Positions 20,831-34,183 are shown, counted from the stretch's first letter. The stretch is DNA of 64,000 nt from Pezicula radicicola (GCA_003008705.1 PDUO01000002.1:1568898-1632897); one strand, 5' to 3'. The notes: generated by a model from the sequence alone, not told the origin. Numbers and translations are program-made.

Positions 20831-22228
20831 GCTCATCAATCTTCAAAACATACAACCTCTCCCTCTCCACCCTTCCCATCCCATCCCCTTTCGCCCTATC
20901 CTTCTCCACAACCGCAATAACCTCCCCCAAATCCCTAGCAGCATTAACATACAACCCACTCAAACATCCACACCGTGCATCCGCAACAAGAGCAACAAAA
21001 GTATCAGCAGCCAACCCCGTAGCAGCCCATTCATGGCGTCCAATAGCCTCAAACAACTCCGTCCTCATCCTCGGCTCCGTCTCAAAATCAATAGGTCTAG
21101 TCCCTACACTCGGTGCAGAATTCGTAGGATCATGTATATGAGATGGTTGTAAACCCGGATTTACACAAAAGGAGAGAATTCCTTTTTGATGGTTTTCAAT
21201 GTGGAGTTGGTGGTGGAATTTTAGGAGAGCGGCTTTGGAGGCGGATTGGGCTGTCATGAAGGGGATTTGGAGGTGTGAGGAGAGGGATGTTGTGCTGATT
21301 ATTGTTCCTGTGCCTCGGGAGGTCATGCTAGGGAGGACGGCGTGGGCTAGGGATGCTGGTGGATTTTAGTGTGAGTATTTTTGGAAGGTCTTTGTATGTA
21401 TGTATATTTTGTGTGTGATGAGGGAGAATACGTACCTGGGACCCGGAGTTGATGCTCTACTGCTGTCCACCAATCTGCTAAGCCTTCTGGTTCTTGGGCG
21501 AAGGGACGGAGATATGTTGCTAGGGTTTAGAGGTCAGTTATCATGATCCACATAGATGATAGATACTCTTAAGAAAAGAAACTTTCGAAATCCAAGACAG
21601 TGAGTCAGAAGAGAAGAAAGACGGTTGCGAAATGTTTTCTGGTTTGAGATACAACCATGCACATAACATGAAAGATAACTAAAGAAGAACAGAAATAAAA
21701 ACAACTAGAGTCTAATTATATAAGGTAAGTAAAGAAAATGAAGAAAAAAACCCACATACAAGGAGTAATATTAACCAAAACATCAATCCCACCCCCCAAC
21801 TCCTCCTCAACAAGTCTAACAATGCGTCCAGGAACGGAAGGATCAAGTAAATCAGCTGTAATAGGAAAGGTAATAACCTTATCACCAAACCGTTCCTTAA
21901 TCTCCCTTACAACAGCACTCAAAGAATCTGTAGGTCTAGCTATCAAAACTACAGATGCTCCAGCTGCTGCAAATGCTAATGCTGTTGCTCTTCCGATTCC
22001 TCGATGTGCATAGGTTATTAAAGCTATTTTCCCTTTGAGCTTGTTGCGGAAACGGAAGGGGTCGATGAAGGGATATGTATCTCTTCTTCGAGTTAGTGTT
22101 GAGGGATTTTCCCAGATTTTGGGGCGCGTGTTTGGTTGATTTGTTGTTGTTGTCGGTGTCGGTGTGGAAGTGTTGTTCTTTTCTGGGAGTTTTGGTGGTG
22201 GCATTAGTATAGAGTTCAGAGGATTCAT
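20826..22228 (-). CDS. SDR-fold protein lacking canonical catalytic residues
   Basis: Exons 22228-21760, 21519-21436 and 21355-20826 give 360 aa, with introns of 240 and 80 nt. A Thr/Pro/Asn-rich N-terminus of about 50 residues precedes a Rossmann fold starting KGKIALITYAHRGIGRATA. The classical TGxxxGxG motif has Tyr73 in place of its first Gly. The NNAG motif reads NITP (153-156). The Asn expected in NLRGP reads QLRVP. The catalytic Tyr of YxxxK is Gln221 (AQSASK), while Ser208 and Lys225 remain. The fold is clear (RPFAQEPEGLADWW, AALLKFHHQLHIEN), but normal NAD(P)-dependent oxidoreductase chemistry is doubtful. It may be a pseudoenzyme or a gene in decay. The stop overlaps a tRNA-like relic. 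Confidence 0.82.
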
Positions 22229-23903
22229 CTTGGGTTGTTTGGTGTTGTTGAGACACTTGTATCAGAGGTGGTGGAGACTTAGCCTTTGTTTAGGTAATAG
22301 TGATTGCGCTTTCTTCTTCTTTTGATAACTTTCTTATAAGGCTGAAATGTGTGGCACGTAGGCCCAAAACAGGAATAGCTTCGGTAGCTGGAGTGTTTAA
22401 AAGCTTATTTCTCCGTATGGGAACCACACATTACCACCCAATCACTAGCTAGTTGAGGGATATCTCTGTTGTGGCTTCGCTCTTCGGAGGATCGGAGGTG
22501 TTTATGGGACCGAGGAATATGAATCGCCGTCTCACTGTGTTTGTCCCAGAGAAGTAATTTGTATTACTTGCTGCTCATTGGAACGTTCCTTCTTTGCTTA
22601 AGTAATTTTCTTCATATGTACGAAGTACTTCGTACTTCAATTATTTAGTATTTCTATCGCTAGGCACTTCTACATTTACTCCAATGTTGGTCGCTAATCC
22701 TAAACCTTCTACTACAGTGCTCGGTAAATCTCTAAAGGACTTGACAGAAAACAAATAATTCACTTGACTTCATAAAATTGAATTAAATCACATATTCCCA
22801 AAATGGATACCTCAATGCTTACTGTACCCTACAAGGCTATGTCCCATTCCTGCAACTAAACGGATAAAACGGTACCTTACTCCGTTACCGTACCACTCAC
22901 CAGGTAAGTTTTACTCTCCGATTCCTCGGTCTCAAATTCTTACACCGGCGCCGAACGTCGCAGTCATTCCCCCACCAACAAACCTCAAAACCCTTCTAAG
23001 AGCCGTCAGAGCCGTGCCGAAATGTCTAGAAATTTGCCTCGAAAAATGTCTCATGACCATTTAAATATTTATACATCATCATGATTATGATGTTCGAGCT
23101 TAGAAGTCGAGATATTTTTGCTTCTGTGCGTTAAGCCTTCTGACGAATTATCGGAAATACGGGATTTGATGACGAATTTGTCTTGAGGGTGTAGGTAAGA
23201 TTCTCGGTTATGTAGTTGGGATGTAAGCATGTGTTCCCGAGGAGTTGGGAGTATCTCCGTGGGTTAGATTTTGGGACGCATGGCTTAGTAAGGTTGAAAA
23301 TACGAAGTAAGCGTTGGAGATGGTTGAATTTTAGTAAGCAAGGTATTGAAATAGCTTTAGTTAATTATTAAGTATATTAATGAATTACTTGAACATTAAC
23401 AAGTTAGCTACGAAGCACTTTTACAACCTTTCCTTCGAAGATAAAAGTAAGCGATGAGAGGTGAGTTATCTATAAAGCTTTACTGTGTTAACGATCTATA
23501 TTAACCTTTATTGAACGCACTTCAAGCGATATGCATAACTTAAGAAAAAAGGTAAAATAGAATCCCTTTGAATGTTCAAGATGACGATATATATTGCATG
23601 GCTGTGCTGCCATTTCGCAGAATCTTACATAGTTCCTTTTGCTCTCTTCCAAGGACCTGTGGTAATCACATTTCAATATATAAGATTCAACACAAACTCT
23701 CTCTCTGGCCAACGATTTGTAATGTTAACAATATCCACTTGCACTTCCTTGGTACCAAACAATTGTTTGACGAAGGCCATTGCACGCCTATCAGAACTTC
23801 AAAGCCATGACTCCACGGCAAATGAATCATGCTGTTCCTCCTCATACGCTCTCTTCGTCCGTCTTCATGTAGAGAGGAAAGAAGGTTGGTTATAGGGCGC
23901 CTT
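22229..23903. other. Intergenic, no gene seen
   Basis: Contains the promoter of the SDR gene and AT-leaning DNA. A perfect 16-bp palindrome TACGAAGTACTTCGTA is at 22619-22634. Short frames at 23488-23895 on both strands have no recognisable family. Confidence 0.5.
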
Positions 23904-24558
23904 TTAAATCATAGAGGAGTACCCAAAATTATGCCACACGATCTGGAACAGTTTGATGCTCCGCAGACTAGTAATGAGGCCCGCTTGGAATTCCGAACGA
24001 TTTTTGACAAACCGAGATTCTTTGCTCCTCGTAATTATCTCTATAGGGTTCCAAGAGATATGGTCCTGAAAACGGTACAGAGTCCAGTGTTGCTCGCTAA
24101 TAGCTAGGAACCGTATTTTGCCCAGAATATTCGTGTCGAATGGGAATGAATAGGGAGTAAGCATCTCAAAGGCTTGGCTATTCATATCATGTGTATTCAG
24201 GAATATTGTATCGATTTTGAAGTTGATCCATCGTGGTTGTGTAGCATTTTCATTGAGATGGATACATTCGTAGAGTTTTGCGGCGCGCTTCTCGACATAC
24301 CTGCAAGTTTGCGAGTGTATTGTTGGCAGTTTCGAACATCCATTCGCCACGCCAATGGTACTCGGCAAGCTGTGGGTCTCTGTAATCACTGTCAAACTTA
24401 CTATGTGAAGTATAGTTGACGTGTATAACCCGAGGGCTCATATTACGCGCCCATGTCAAGAATCGGATCTCCTTAGGTAGCTTTGGGAATGAATAGAAGA
24501 CTGTGCATCGCTCAGACGACAACGGGGCTGGGGGACTTTCTAGTGTAGCAGTCGGTTC
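23904..24558 (-). pseudogene. Broken 2EXR-domain (F-box-like) gene
   Basis: Minus strand. The segment 24558-24250 encodes FYSFPKLPKEIRFLTW and NLQVCREARR, the start and the conserved VCREAR block of the fungal 2EXR domain. The continuation PRWINFKIDTIFLNTHD lies in a different frame (24395-23904), so one base must be skipped near 24255-24290. An in-frame TAG at 24559-24561 lies upstream and no Met precedes the domain. No plausible intron repairs the shift. A GTATGT occurs inside the VCREAR codons, but no suitable acceptor follows. 2EXR proteins form large fungal families of unknown function. A sequencing error remains possible. Confidence 0.65.
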
Positions 24559-27500
24559 CTACTCGTTTCCGGAGTTTGGGATTGTTGGTCAAAGGATGAA
24601 GCTGAAATTTCTGATATCTCGCTTCCACATTCACTCCTTGCTGAAGATGCGAGACTGGCGGACACATGTGCTGCCCCATACTGCACAGTTTTGCTCTGGG
24701 ATGATGAAATTGTTCATGTCTCTGGTTGTCGATTTTGTCGGCATCTGGTTATAAGTAAGGCCTTCTTGAGTTCCGTTGGCAGCAGAATGCGACAGCTGCT
24801 CACCACAGAATCGCCAGGCAGACGAGTATTTTGTTTGGAGGAAAAGATGGTTTTTGACAAGAGAGTTTGCTTTTGAATTAGGAAAAAAGGCTTTGAAATA
24901 GATAGCCGACAAATCCTTACTCTTGTAAATTATAACAACACCAACCTATTAGTGAATATTTCTGGTGTCCCACAAACTTTGTGGCCTAGACGTAGGTCGA
25001 ACTAAAAAGCCTAGAGCTCTAAGGTTAGTTTTACACGTGATATGAGAGTACTATCATGTGACGTCTCCCCCCTTTATCTTCGAGGGCAATTCGCTAAGGT
25101 ATTGTTTGGTATCTACTTTACCTATTTCGAGTCAGCCCAGCTCGACGAATTGATTAGTTTACCAGGAAACAGCTAGCAACACCACAAATATATCACGACT
25201 CAATTACCCCTTTTGCACGCATCTTTCTGTTTTTAACACCAGTTTGACTTTGAAACTTGTTGCAATGCCATGAACCAAAGAAATGAGCCAGTTCTATAAA
25301 CAAGGCTTGGCTTCAGCTATCTGAAGAGATGCTCTCCTTTTCTTCACTGCGGAGATTCGGCAATCCAAAATCGCATTCTACCGAGATACTTGCAGCGAAT
25401 CAGTCTCTGCTGCATCAAGCTGCGCTTGCAACCTGAAATTTGAATACGGTACGCCGACTTGGCTTCCGCGAAGGATGACAGGATCTGAAATTCCGAATTG
25501 AGCTATTCCTGAGAACACACGTCAGAAATAATACCGTATTGCTTAACAAAATTAAGGGGGACTAGACCTCTATTTTTCAGTATTCCATCTCCAGCAAGAT
25601 TGGGGATGTTGATTTCAAATAAAGTGCGGAAAGGATTAGTGAGTCTACACCGTCCTCTGGAAAATGCAACCCACTTTGGCAGGGCGTACAGAGGGATCGG
25701 TCAGTACTTATCTGATTACCGAGCGTGACGCATTGGATGATTCGAATGTTCATGGCGTTCGCCCAATGAGAAAAGTCCAAAAAGCCATTGATTACAGATC
25801 ATAGATCATGTCGTGCAGTTCCACCAGTGTTGGGTGGTGTTGGAGTTAACTCCGCCTTTCGGCTGACCACCAGGGGACAAACGACGTCAGATTCCCCCCC
25901 CATCGGTTTCGCTTAGTTGGCCTGATCTCCGTCTTCACCCTTCTGTTCGTCAGTTCGTCAGTTCGCCAACCTTAATTGCTAAAGCCCGATGGAAGCGAGT
26001 GCGTGAGTCGGCTTCCTGGGATTGTTCAGTAATAAATAATGGATGCGTCACACACACACACACTAAGTCCCGTACCGTGTTCGAGAGCAAATGATGAATA
26101 ATGACGATCATTTCAAGGCTGAAGAGTCAAGACTGCAGGAAATAGGGATCACAGTACTCCGTACCTACAGACCAGTACCGGCAGCCCAGTTATGAGGAAT
26201 AATTAGCATGCGAGACTTCCGAACCCCGAAAAGCGACGTATGCAAATTTCCACATGGCCTCGAAGCTCAGACATCCACTCTTGACTTCTGACCAGAAATT
26301 CATGAGTTCGCGGGGAGACAGGCAGTCACAAGAGCATACTCCTCAGCGTTACCGGAACTTTCAGGAGAGTTTGGGCCTTTTTGAGGGGTTCTTCGGTCCC
26401 GGCGACCTCAATACACACTATACACACTTGCACAATTCTAGCCACGGATGATCCACGGACGCGAATAGAGTGCGATGCACAACTGCAAACGCCAGAAGCC
26501 TGACAAGCCGTGTGCACGATGATGACTCGACCGTTGAAGCGAATTGACTGAAATGCGCAGTGTCAAGCCGCTTACGGCGCAACCAACGGCACAATCGATT
26601 GAACGCGGAGGTAACAAGTGGAATTAATGAAACTAATCACTATTTTTTCTGGCTGCCTGATGGATGAGTGTGCGGCCTGCTTACGTGCGCAGTCGCGCAG
26701 TCGTGCTGTTCCTCCGTTTGCTGCCTCGCTCTCGCATCTGCAATACGCATTTGGCAAATAATCATTGATTACCTAAATCAGCATGCCGTTCGTTGCCGTT
26801 CGCGAGCCAACCAGAGCAGCCAGGTCGTGTGCGCGCAAGCATGGCGGAGTCACGACTCTCTTGTGTTGTCGTGGCATGAAGTACGAGATGAGCCGTACAC
26901 CGCATCCATTTGCACCGTGTTTCGTACTTGTGGAGGGGCAGTGTTTAACATTCTGATGCCAACAATCTGGGGGAAGAACGGTGAACACACTCGAACCACC
27001 ACGAGTCCGTCGCCTGATACAGGAGAAAAGTAGAAATTAGCATGCTTCCTAATTAATTCTGAGAAAGAAAACTGCAGAATAGTTTAGAAGTTTAGCACTC
27101 TACATAGAATCTGAATAATAATCACGATGGCATCATGGCATCATGGCATAGAGTATCACTAATTGCCGCTTTGTCAGCACCCTTCTCCAGAAATGACAGA
27201 GCTGGTATGTAAGGGAAGTTGCTAAAGCCCGACGGCATTTGCAACTCTCGACTCCGAGGGAGTGCAGTCATTCTGTGGCTTGTTAGAGTTTACTCAGGTA
27301 CTACCCCTTTAGGCCTAGGCCCATCTGCCGATATGGTCAGCCTTAAGCCCGGCCTTCGTTAACTGCGCTCAACGCGAGCCAGGAAGGATGTCCTTCTTAC
27401 AGCCGAGCCCCCGTAAGAAACATCTCTTTATAATAAGGACTAGATTCGCCCTCCAAGACACAATTCATTCTCACATCATCTTCACAGACAAAGACAAAAT

Positions 27501-27687
27501 AAAACATAACAAACACCGAACACTTCTTTCAACAACAATCAATCACAACGACGACCTCAAACTTCAAAAACGTCTTCGCCAAAGACTTTCGTATCAGCTA
27601 GCCTCGCATTGCAGCCAGCCGCCGTTACCGGTCCTTGACTCATTCACAATAATTATATTATTGCACCATCCACATCCGCATTACAAA
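24559..27687. other. Intergenic, no convincing gene
   Basis: More than 3 kb with short overlapping frames on both strands, typical of non-coding DNA. Visible items: a perfect palindrome GGAGTTAACTCC at 25842-25853, a short CA microsatellite at about 26047-26062, the 9-mer TACTCCGTA at 26155, and an ATGGCATC direct repeat near 27127-27150. The stretch 27391-27687 has no ATG and is probably the 5' UTR of the next gene. Confidence 0.5.
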
Positions 27688-28488
27688 ATGTCAGGCACAG
27701 CCATATCCAGGACACCGCTCTCCAATTCACCTTCAACATCAACAACACCAACCCCATTCACACGCAAGACCATGTCCGTCACACAAACATACTACCTCGC
27801 CCACACTGCTCGGGGCAAGCTCGCCTACGAGGCAGGCCGTCCATCGCACAACCTCCGCCTTCTAGTCGGCCATGCCAACTTACTCGACTCGTTAATGGTA
27901 GAGCTTGCAGAGGCAGAGCGAGAGCAAGAGAGCTGGTTCAACCAGTCAGTGAGGGGAGCAACAAAGGGAGAGGACCGCAGGGTACAATGGGCGGATCAAG
28001 CAGACACCATAGTGGAGGACCCTGAGGAGGATTGGCAAGCAGAGGACGCAGACTTCGACTCTTCAGACAGCGAGTACGACTCGGAAGAAGACGTCGATAT
28101 GGAATCAGCAGGAACTATGTCTTTACACCGCGTCTCCTCACATTCAGTCATCTTCTCAGAAGAAGAGATCGAAATCGAGGATGATGGAGAGGAAGACCTC
28201 GAGAGCCTTGCATTACATCTTACACCCTCCCGCTCACAACAACCACCCGAGCTAGACCACGATTCCGACTCTTCAGAAGACGAATCCATGCCACCATCAC
28301 CACCCTCCACATCATTACCAACATTCTCAGAAAAGCAGCGCCAACAAATCGCCACTACTTCTTTCTACGACTCGAAACCTCAAACCTCGATAATACCGGT
28401 CTCAGAACAAGCCGCGTTCCTCGATGAAGGCTATTATTTGCCTCAACGACAAACGCCTGGTTTGATATCCGCAGTAAGCGTGTACTGA
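27688..28488 (+). CDS. Conserved acidic ascomycete protein of unknown function
   Basis: A 266-aa single-exon frame. The best-ordered part is near the N-terminus: TQTYYLAHTARGKLAYEA, then NLRLLVGHANLLDSLMVELA and REQESWFNQSV, predicted helical. I recognise this as a block shared by uncharacterised filamentous-ascomycete proteins but know no function. The rest is strongly acidic and Ser-rich (EDADFDSSDSEYDSEEDVD and similar) and probably disordered. The frame is open back to an ATG at 27388, but those 300 nt are low-complexity, contain no further ATG, and read like a 5' UTR. The ATG at 27688 (CAAAATGTC) has good context, so I chose it. Confidence 0.8.
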   Translation: MSGTAISRTPLSNSPSTSTTPTPFTRKTMSVTQTYYLAHTARGKLAYEAGRPSHNLRLLVGHANLLDSLMVELAEAEREQESWFNQSVRGATKGEDRRVQWADQADTIVEDPEEDWQAEDADFDSSDSEYDSEEDVDMESAGTMSLHRVSSHSVIFSEEEIEIEDDGEEDLESLALHLTPSRSQQPPELDHDSDSSEDESMPPSPPSTSLPTFSEKQRQQIATTSFYDSKPQTSIIPVSEQAAFLDEGYYLPQRQTPGLISAVSVY

Positions 28489-31400
28489 GTGACAGCTGGT
28501 CATCGGGTAGTTTGGTATACTGGTTTATGAGACAAAGTCTGAAGCACTTGAGCGAATTTTTAGCGATGAAGCGATCTGGGTCTTTTGGTCATACAGCGGG
28601 TTTTGCATGGGCATTTGGCATGGCGTTCACACAAAAATACCTTTTCTTTCTTGTTAATGAAATTATTTGGGGATTATGGATTATGGCAATGATGGGGAAG
28701 ATTATTACGAGGAATTCACACCACTCAGGGAGTTAAAGGGGGATTCAGGGCATACAGAGCCGGGCAGTCTCCAGAGACAGTTTCACAGCTCCTTCAAATA
28801 TCGAGGTCGAGCTTTTTATTGTAGCACACAAATCAAATGATCAGATCACATATCACTTCAGTTTCAATATTCTCATGTGACAGCCAAAATACCCATCCGA
28901 ATAAGAATTTCCTATCACTGAACAATTTCCCTTTCCTTTCTCAGCCTCTTCCTTCCAAATCCTCCACAATTAAAAAATGAAAAATTTACTTCAACGCTTG
29001 AAACCATGGAGATTAAATTTTCTTTTTTTTCTTTCATACCTGAAATTTTGCATTCACATCCTTCAGGTTGATGAGTCAACAATATCCACAGTGGACTTTG
29101 CAAAAGTATTCTCCGCATTGTCTAGGCAGCAAGGAAAACCAAAAGCCAAAGCCAAAAGACTAAACGAGAAAAAAAGTGTTCCAGGCTTTCGGTCGGGCGC
29201 AGCCCGGTACCGCAAGGAAGAAAAAAAAAGAGAAAACATTCCGAAGTTCGGCGTAGTGTAATCAAACCCCGTCTTTTTCTCTGAAAGCGATACATAGCGA
29301 GAAAAATCCAGATGCTACTAGTAGTATACCAGGCGGAGAAAGAGAAAGTGAAAGAAAGAAAGATACAGTAGATTTGCAGGGTTCGGGTCTCATGGATCCA
29401 TGGGACCTGATCTGCCCGACACTCGGCACTGGGCACGCCGCACACTTGAAATGATCAGCGCACGAGATCGCGTAGGGTTTGTAGCCTTGCAGAGACATCG
29501 ATCAAGGATTTTCAAGCGAGGGCGCGGAGTAGTCATCAATATTGCTGACTATTTGGGCGGGTGCTTTCGTGTGATGCTCGCACAGATTCGGAGTTTCGGA
29601 AACTTAAATGATTCGAACAGACCCCGACGAAAATGGTTGTCCGAGAGTCGACCGTTTACGGAAGTATGTACTTGGTATGATTCGCAAGAAGGTTCTTGAC
29701 ACGAAAACGAATACTACGGAGGTTACTAATGAGGATGATGGGAATGGATATCGTAAGCCAAGGTCTGTTTTCAATATTCGATGATGCGAATAATTAATTG
29801 ATTGATTATTTGTTTTATTGTTTTATTCTGTTTTCTGTTCTGTTGCTTTGCTTTACATTGCTTTGCTGTACAAGGTACCCTTTGCTGTCACTTTTGCTGT
29901 CACTGTATAAAGTAACTTTTTCGGCATGGCGTACATAAAGGAACCGTCATTTTAGAATTTCGAGAAATTCAAAGAAAATCCCATTGCCTTGTTAGTGCCG
30001 GTTGGTCACGGTTGTTGCTTCTTTCTTGACCGACTTATGCCTGTCTGTCAGGTTATGCACATATTGAGCCTCTTGTAATAAAGACTGAATAGTTCTACTC
30101 CGTAGGTACAGTACTCGGTGAGACGTGGATGTTCGTTGTAACATTTACTGTAAGGCATAAATACCTAAAGGAGAAGAGGACCCCTTTACTCCTCTTTCCC
30201 CTCTTCGCAAACCAACCACACATCTCCTTTCTCATCCTATCCATTCTTCCTTGAAGAAAAAAAAGAAAAGAAATATTGAGTCAGGCATGTCAGGAAGCCA
30301 CCACACACCGCAGGGCTGGCTGGACAACACGATCTCGTTATTGCATGCGACGCGACGCAAGGCTAGCTAGACACAGTAGACAAGGCGTATAAGGCTATGG
30401 TTGGTTATTTCTCGAGGTGAAGAAAGACAGCACAACACAATCACCAACCAACCAGAAAATATGTGATTATGTGATAAGGTAGCGATGCAGCACCTGCAGT
30501 CTGTTTTTCAGCCGAGTCATCCCTTTCCTTAATTTGATTCACCGTTCGCCAAACTGTTCACCGATCTTTCGGTGGATGATTTTGGTGGTTTCATGCAGAT
30601 TCTTGGGAGTGAGCAGAGCGAAACGCGCGGTGAGCTGGCTTGACGCTATGTTCCACCAGCAAAGCCGTTCAAGAATGGGAAGCAAGTCTTGAAGATGGGG
30701 GTTGGTTGAGGAGTACGAAGTGTATGAGGCTATGATCTGATGGGCTGAGATTCGGTTGATTTGACGCGCTAGACGATGGTGTCTTTTTCTTTGAATTTCT
30801 ACTGGACTCACTCGTACGAGTAGATAAGGAGGATGGTGATCATACCTTTCGTACGGACATACTTGATACTGCATGTGTATGAAAAGATGAGCTCAGCTGA
30901 TCTTAAGATTACATGTGCCACCGATACCAAAACTCTACATCCTGTGATTCCGAGTCTTTGACAGGTTTGACGAAGGGAAAGTCATGTGGTGATGCACAAA
31001 ACTGAATCAGTTGAAAAGGAGGGGTTCATGGCTTTTTTTCCTTTCATGGCTTTGTTTGAAATATGCCGTATCGTGGGGGAAACGAGTAGCGAGTTCGGTT
31101 GATTCACCGCTTAGGTCGGTTAATGCGGTGTGTGGAAAAGGGGTGTGAAATATGTGGGGTGAAATATGTGGATGAGGATGCCAATAGTCCGAGGTTTTAA
31201 AACACGACCACGCGAAATGTTCTCCATCACACCGATATCAATCGATAAGCCCCCTTGCGATCAATATCAATACGATAGCAACCACGGTTGCGATTGCGAT
31301 ACGGAAACTCAAATTTAACAAATTTAACTTGGCAATTTTACCCCAAGACAAGCAAAGCTATTTTGACACTTACCCAAGCCTGCCAAGCCTCCTTGCCACG

Positions 31401-34183
31401 TGAATAAAACGGCCTTATTTCCAGCCGTCTCCATCTCCGTCTCCGTCTCCGTTTCCGTATTTCGTATCGGCTTACGAGTACGGAAGTACGTATCATCCGG
31501 ACGCGGAGGTTCTGCGAAGCCGAATATCAAAAAGTCGTTGACGACTCGTTGACTCTTCATTATTCTGGCAGATTGACGGTGCTAATAATAAATTTATAAA
31601 TGCGGCTGTAGGTTATAACATCGTATAGTAGCGCCGTACAAGGGCAGCACAAACGTCAAATATCAGCCTGTACCAGTGTACTAGGTACCAGAATATAAGT
31701 CGTGAAGGGCCAGCGATTTACTAATGCCCAACCTTCCGCCGACTTCAGATCTCATTGACATATGGTAGAGTATAATGTTTATCCTAATACTTTATACACT
31801 AGACGGAAACATTACTTACTTTCAGGCTTTTATATGTAGGCACTAATTAATACACTCTAGAGTCTTTCTTGCCTTACAAGCCACTGTATACACATCCCTC
31901 TCCTATAAATTTACACTGTAGTATAGGTATATAAAGAGACGACTTACCAAATACTATACAATATTTAATTCTTTTACCTAGTACTCTTTGCCGACAATCG
32001 AGATGTAGTAAACGAACTAATAATTACTTCTAGATCACTAAGCTACGGGTTCGGACTTTGGAACGTATATATACTAGTAGATGTATTATATAGTGCACTT
32101 TACTGCAGTACTTGTATATTTCAATAGGTTTTTTACAAGTGCTTTATAGTATTTAATAAATTTTAACAAACCAAGAACATGATATATCCGTCTCTGTAAG
32201 AAAGAAAAACAGGATACCTAGTTAGAAACCGACTAACCACTCTTCCCTTATCACTTAACTCTCAAACCTACTATATGGCGGAACTTTCAGCTGTTAGCAA
32301 CCTAATGCTGATCTTAATTGTATAGTAGGCATAACCAGTACTCCGTACTCTAGGCCGGTACAATGCCTTGCAGCTTCTCTCTGCCTTTACCCGAGGGAAC
32401 ACTGTTCATAGACTTGATCGAAGCCCGAAATCCCTCGCACCTAATATTACATCCTACCTAGAGTTATTCGTCGAAGTTGAAGTCGAATCCTATTATAACA
32501 CAGGTACACTTGAGAGAAAAAGAGTGTATACCGCAGTGTTTGTAAGACACTACCTCCGTATACGAACTCAGATCAGTTCCCGAACACGAAGTCTCAAACC
32601 TAATGCCCAGTTACTCACTCCTACTAAGCGCAGCCGAAAAAGTCGAGATCAAGATTTTTGTTTCATGGGCATAAAACAAAAATAAGACCTAGATTCGTCT
32701 TAAGGACTTCAAGGCTTCGAGCATATATTTCTTTTAAGCCAGTGACAGGCCGACCTGAGTAGTTCTTCAATCAATCTGATTTATCTTTTAGCAGTACAAT
32801 ACATTCGCCGAATACTTTTCTTTTCGTTCACCTACCTGTTTTCCTTGTGGTAAATAAAGAAGATATATAGCTCTGCCAGCAAGAAAATGGCGTTTATGTA
32901 CGCAAATAGATAAGGCTTTTCTGAGAGAGGAAGGTCTTCGAACTTTTTATTTATCTATTATGGTATATATATATATAAGTAAATTAATGCATTTGCTACG
33001 AATGAAAATAACATTGAACCCCGTCCCACAGAGAGCCCAACCGTCTCGTCCAACGTAGGAAGCATGAAGCTACCTATCTTACAGGTCTACAATACTAATA
33101 GTAAGGAAAACAGGATCAGTCTCTATAGGTACGCTTCTTGACTTCTCTAGACAATAATTCATATACATCCCAAGCAGCCCAGACAGCTAAACACGTAGGT
33201 AGATTTTCTGTAAAACAAAGATCTGTTAGTCACGACTCACTAATGCTTCGTAGATACCAAGTTACCATGGTGAAAAGTTTGTGGTTTACCTTTACTAAAT
33301 CAGGAATACTGGGGGCAATTTTACTATTGAGGTCTTCGACACCATTATCGAAAGCAAGCTCTGATTTCGACATGGTGAAAACTTTGTGCAAATAAAAGGC
33401 GAGAATGCGTGCAATTAATTGCCCGTGAAGAGAACTGGTTGATGAGATGGTCTTTCTATTATAGTTTCAAAGGGTTTTATATAATATACCTGTTGCACTA
33501 TGATTTTATGAATTATTCTGCCTAGTAAGGTCAAAAAACCCGCGCTTTTGGTTCGGCGATAGAGCGACGCCGGCCGGAGATTCTAGCATAGTATAATGTA
33601 TTCCGGAACGTGCAGAACCTTAGGATCCAGTGTTTGATAGGAGATATGAGATTATGAGTTCTGCGAGAGGAATGCTGGGGACTTTGGGGCGATATAATCA
33701 CCGAGTAAGAAGAAGGAAGGTCATTAAGGTACTCTGAACATTACTTTAGTAGAAGCGAGAATTGAAAAGGGGATTTTGCCCCTGAAATAACCGAAGGACC
33801 TTGGCGGCGCGGGAGCTAACTCTCACTTTGCGGACGACGGACAGTAGTCAGAACCTTAAATCTAATTCTTAGAACTACATTTGCCATACGCCTGTTTCGT
33901 CGCCTCCGTCTGATAATGGAGAAAACCCGTTGTGGAGCTTCTTCGTCTATGTTGTCTGGGAGTAGAAAAAAGATGAGGCCGATATGCAGTGCAGTGTCCG
34001 AAAGTGCCATCCAGGCGCCCTTCGTCTCCCAAATCCCGTGGTTGGCAGTTATTATATATACAAAGGAGATGGAAGGTTTAAAAGCAAGCAAGCTCCTTTC
34101 TGAATATTGAGTTAATGTTTACATATTCACAGATTCCAAGTTGAGCTCCCATCTCAAAACCAACTCTTCCTTCAGCTTCCACA
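28489..34183. other. 5.7-kb intergenic region, no convincing gene
   Basis: No frame shows a family motif or plausible exon structure. There is low-complexity and AT-leaning DNA, including a TA run near 32965-32980, a TCTCCG hexamer repeat at about 31425-31458, and the 9-mer TACTCCGTA at 30096 and 32339. The interval probably includes the 3' UTR of the 27688 gene and the promoter of the FAD monooxygenase. Eroded repeats are possible but not identifiable. Confidence 0.5.

Noticed and set aside
27388..27687. N-terminal extension of the 27688 gene
   Set aside because: Low-complexity, ATG-free after its first codon, reads like 5' UTR; kept only as an alternative start.
32368..32685. 105-codon plus-strand frame
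   Set aside because: No motif and atypical composition in an AT-leaning region; likely chance.
33816..34091. 91-codon minus-strand frame upstream of the FAD monooxygenase
   Set aside because: No family resemblance; overlaps the expected promoter.
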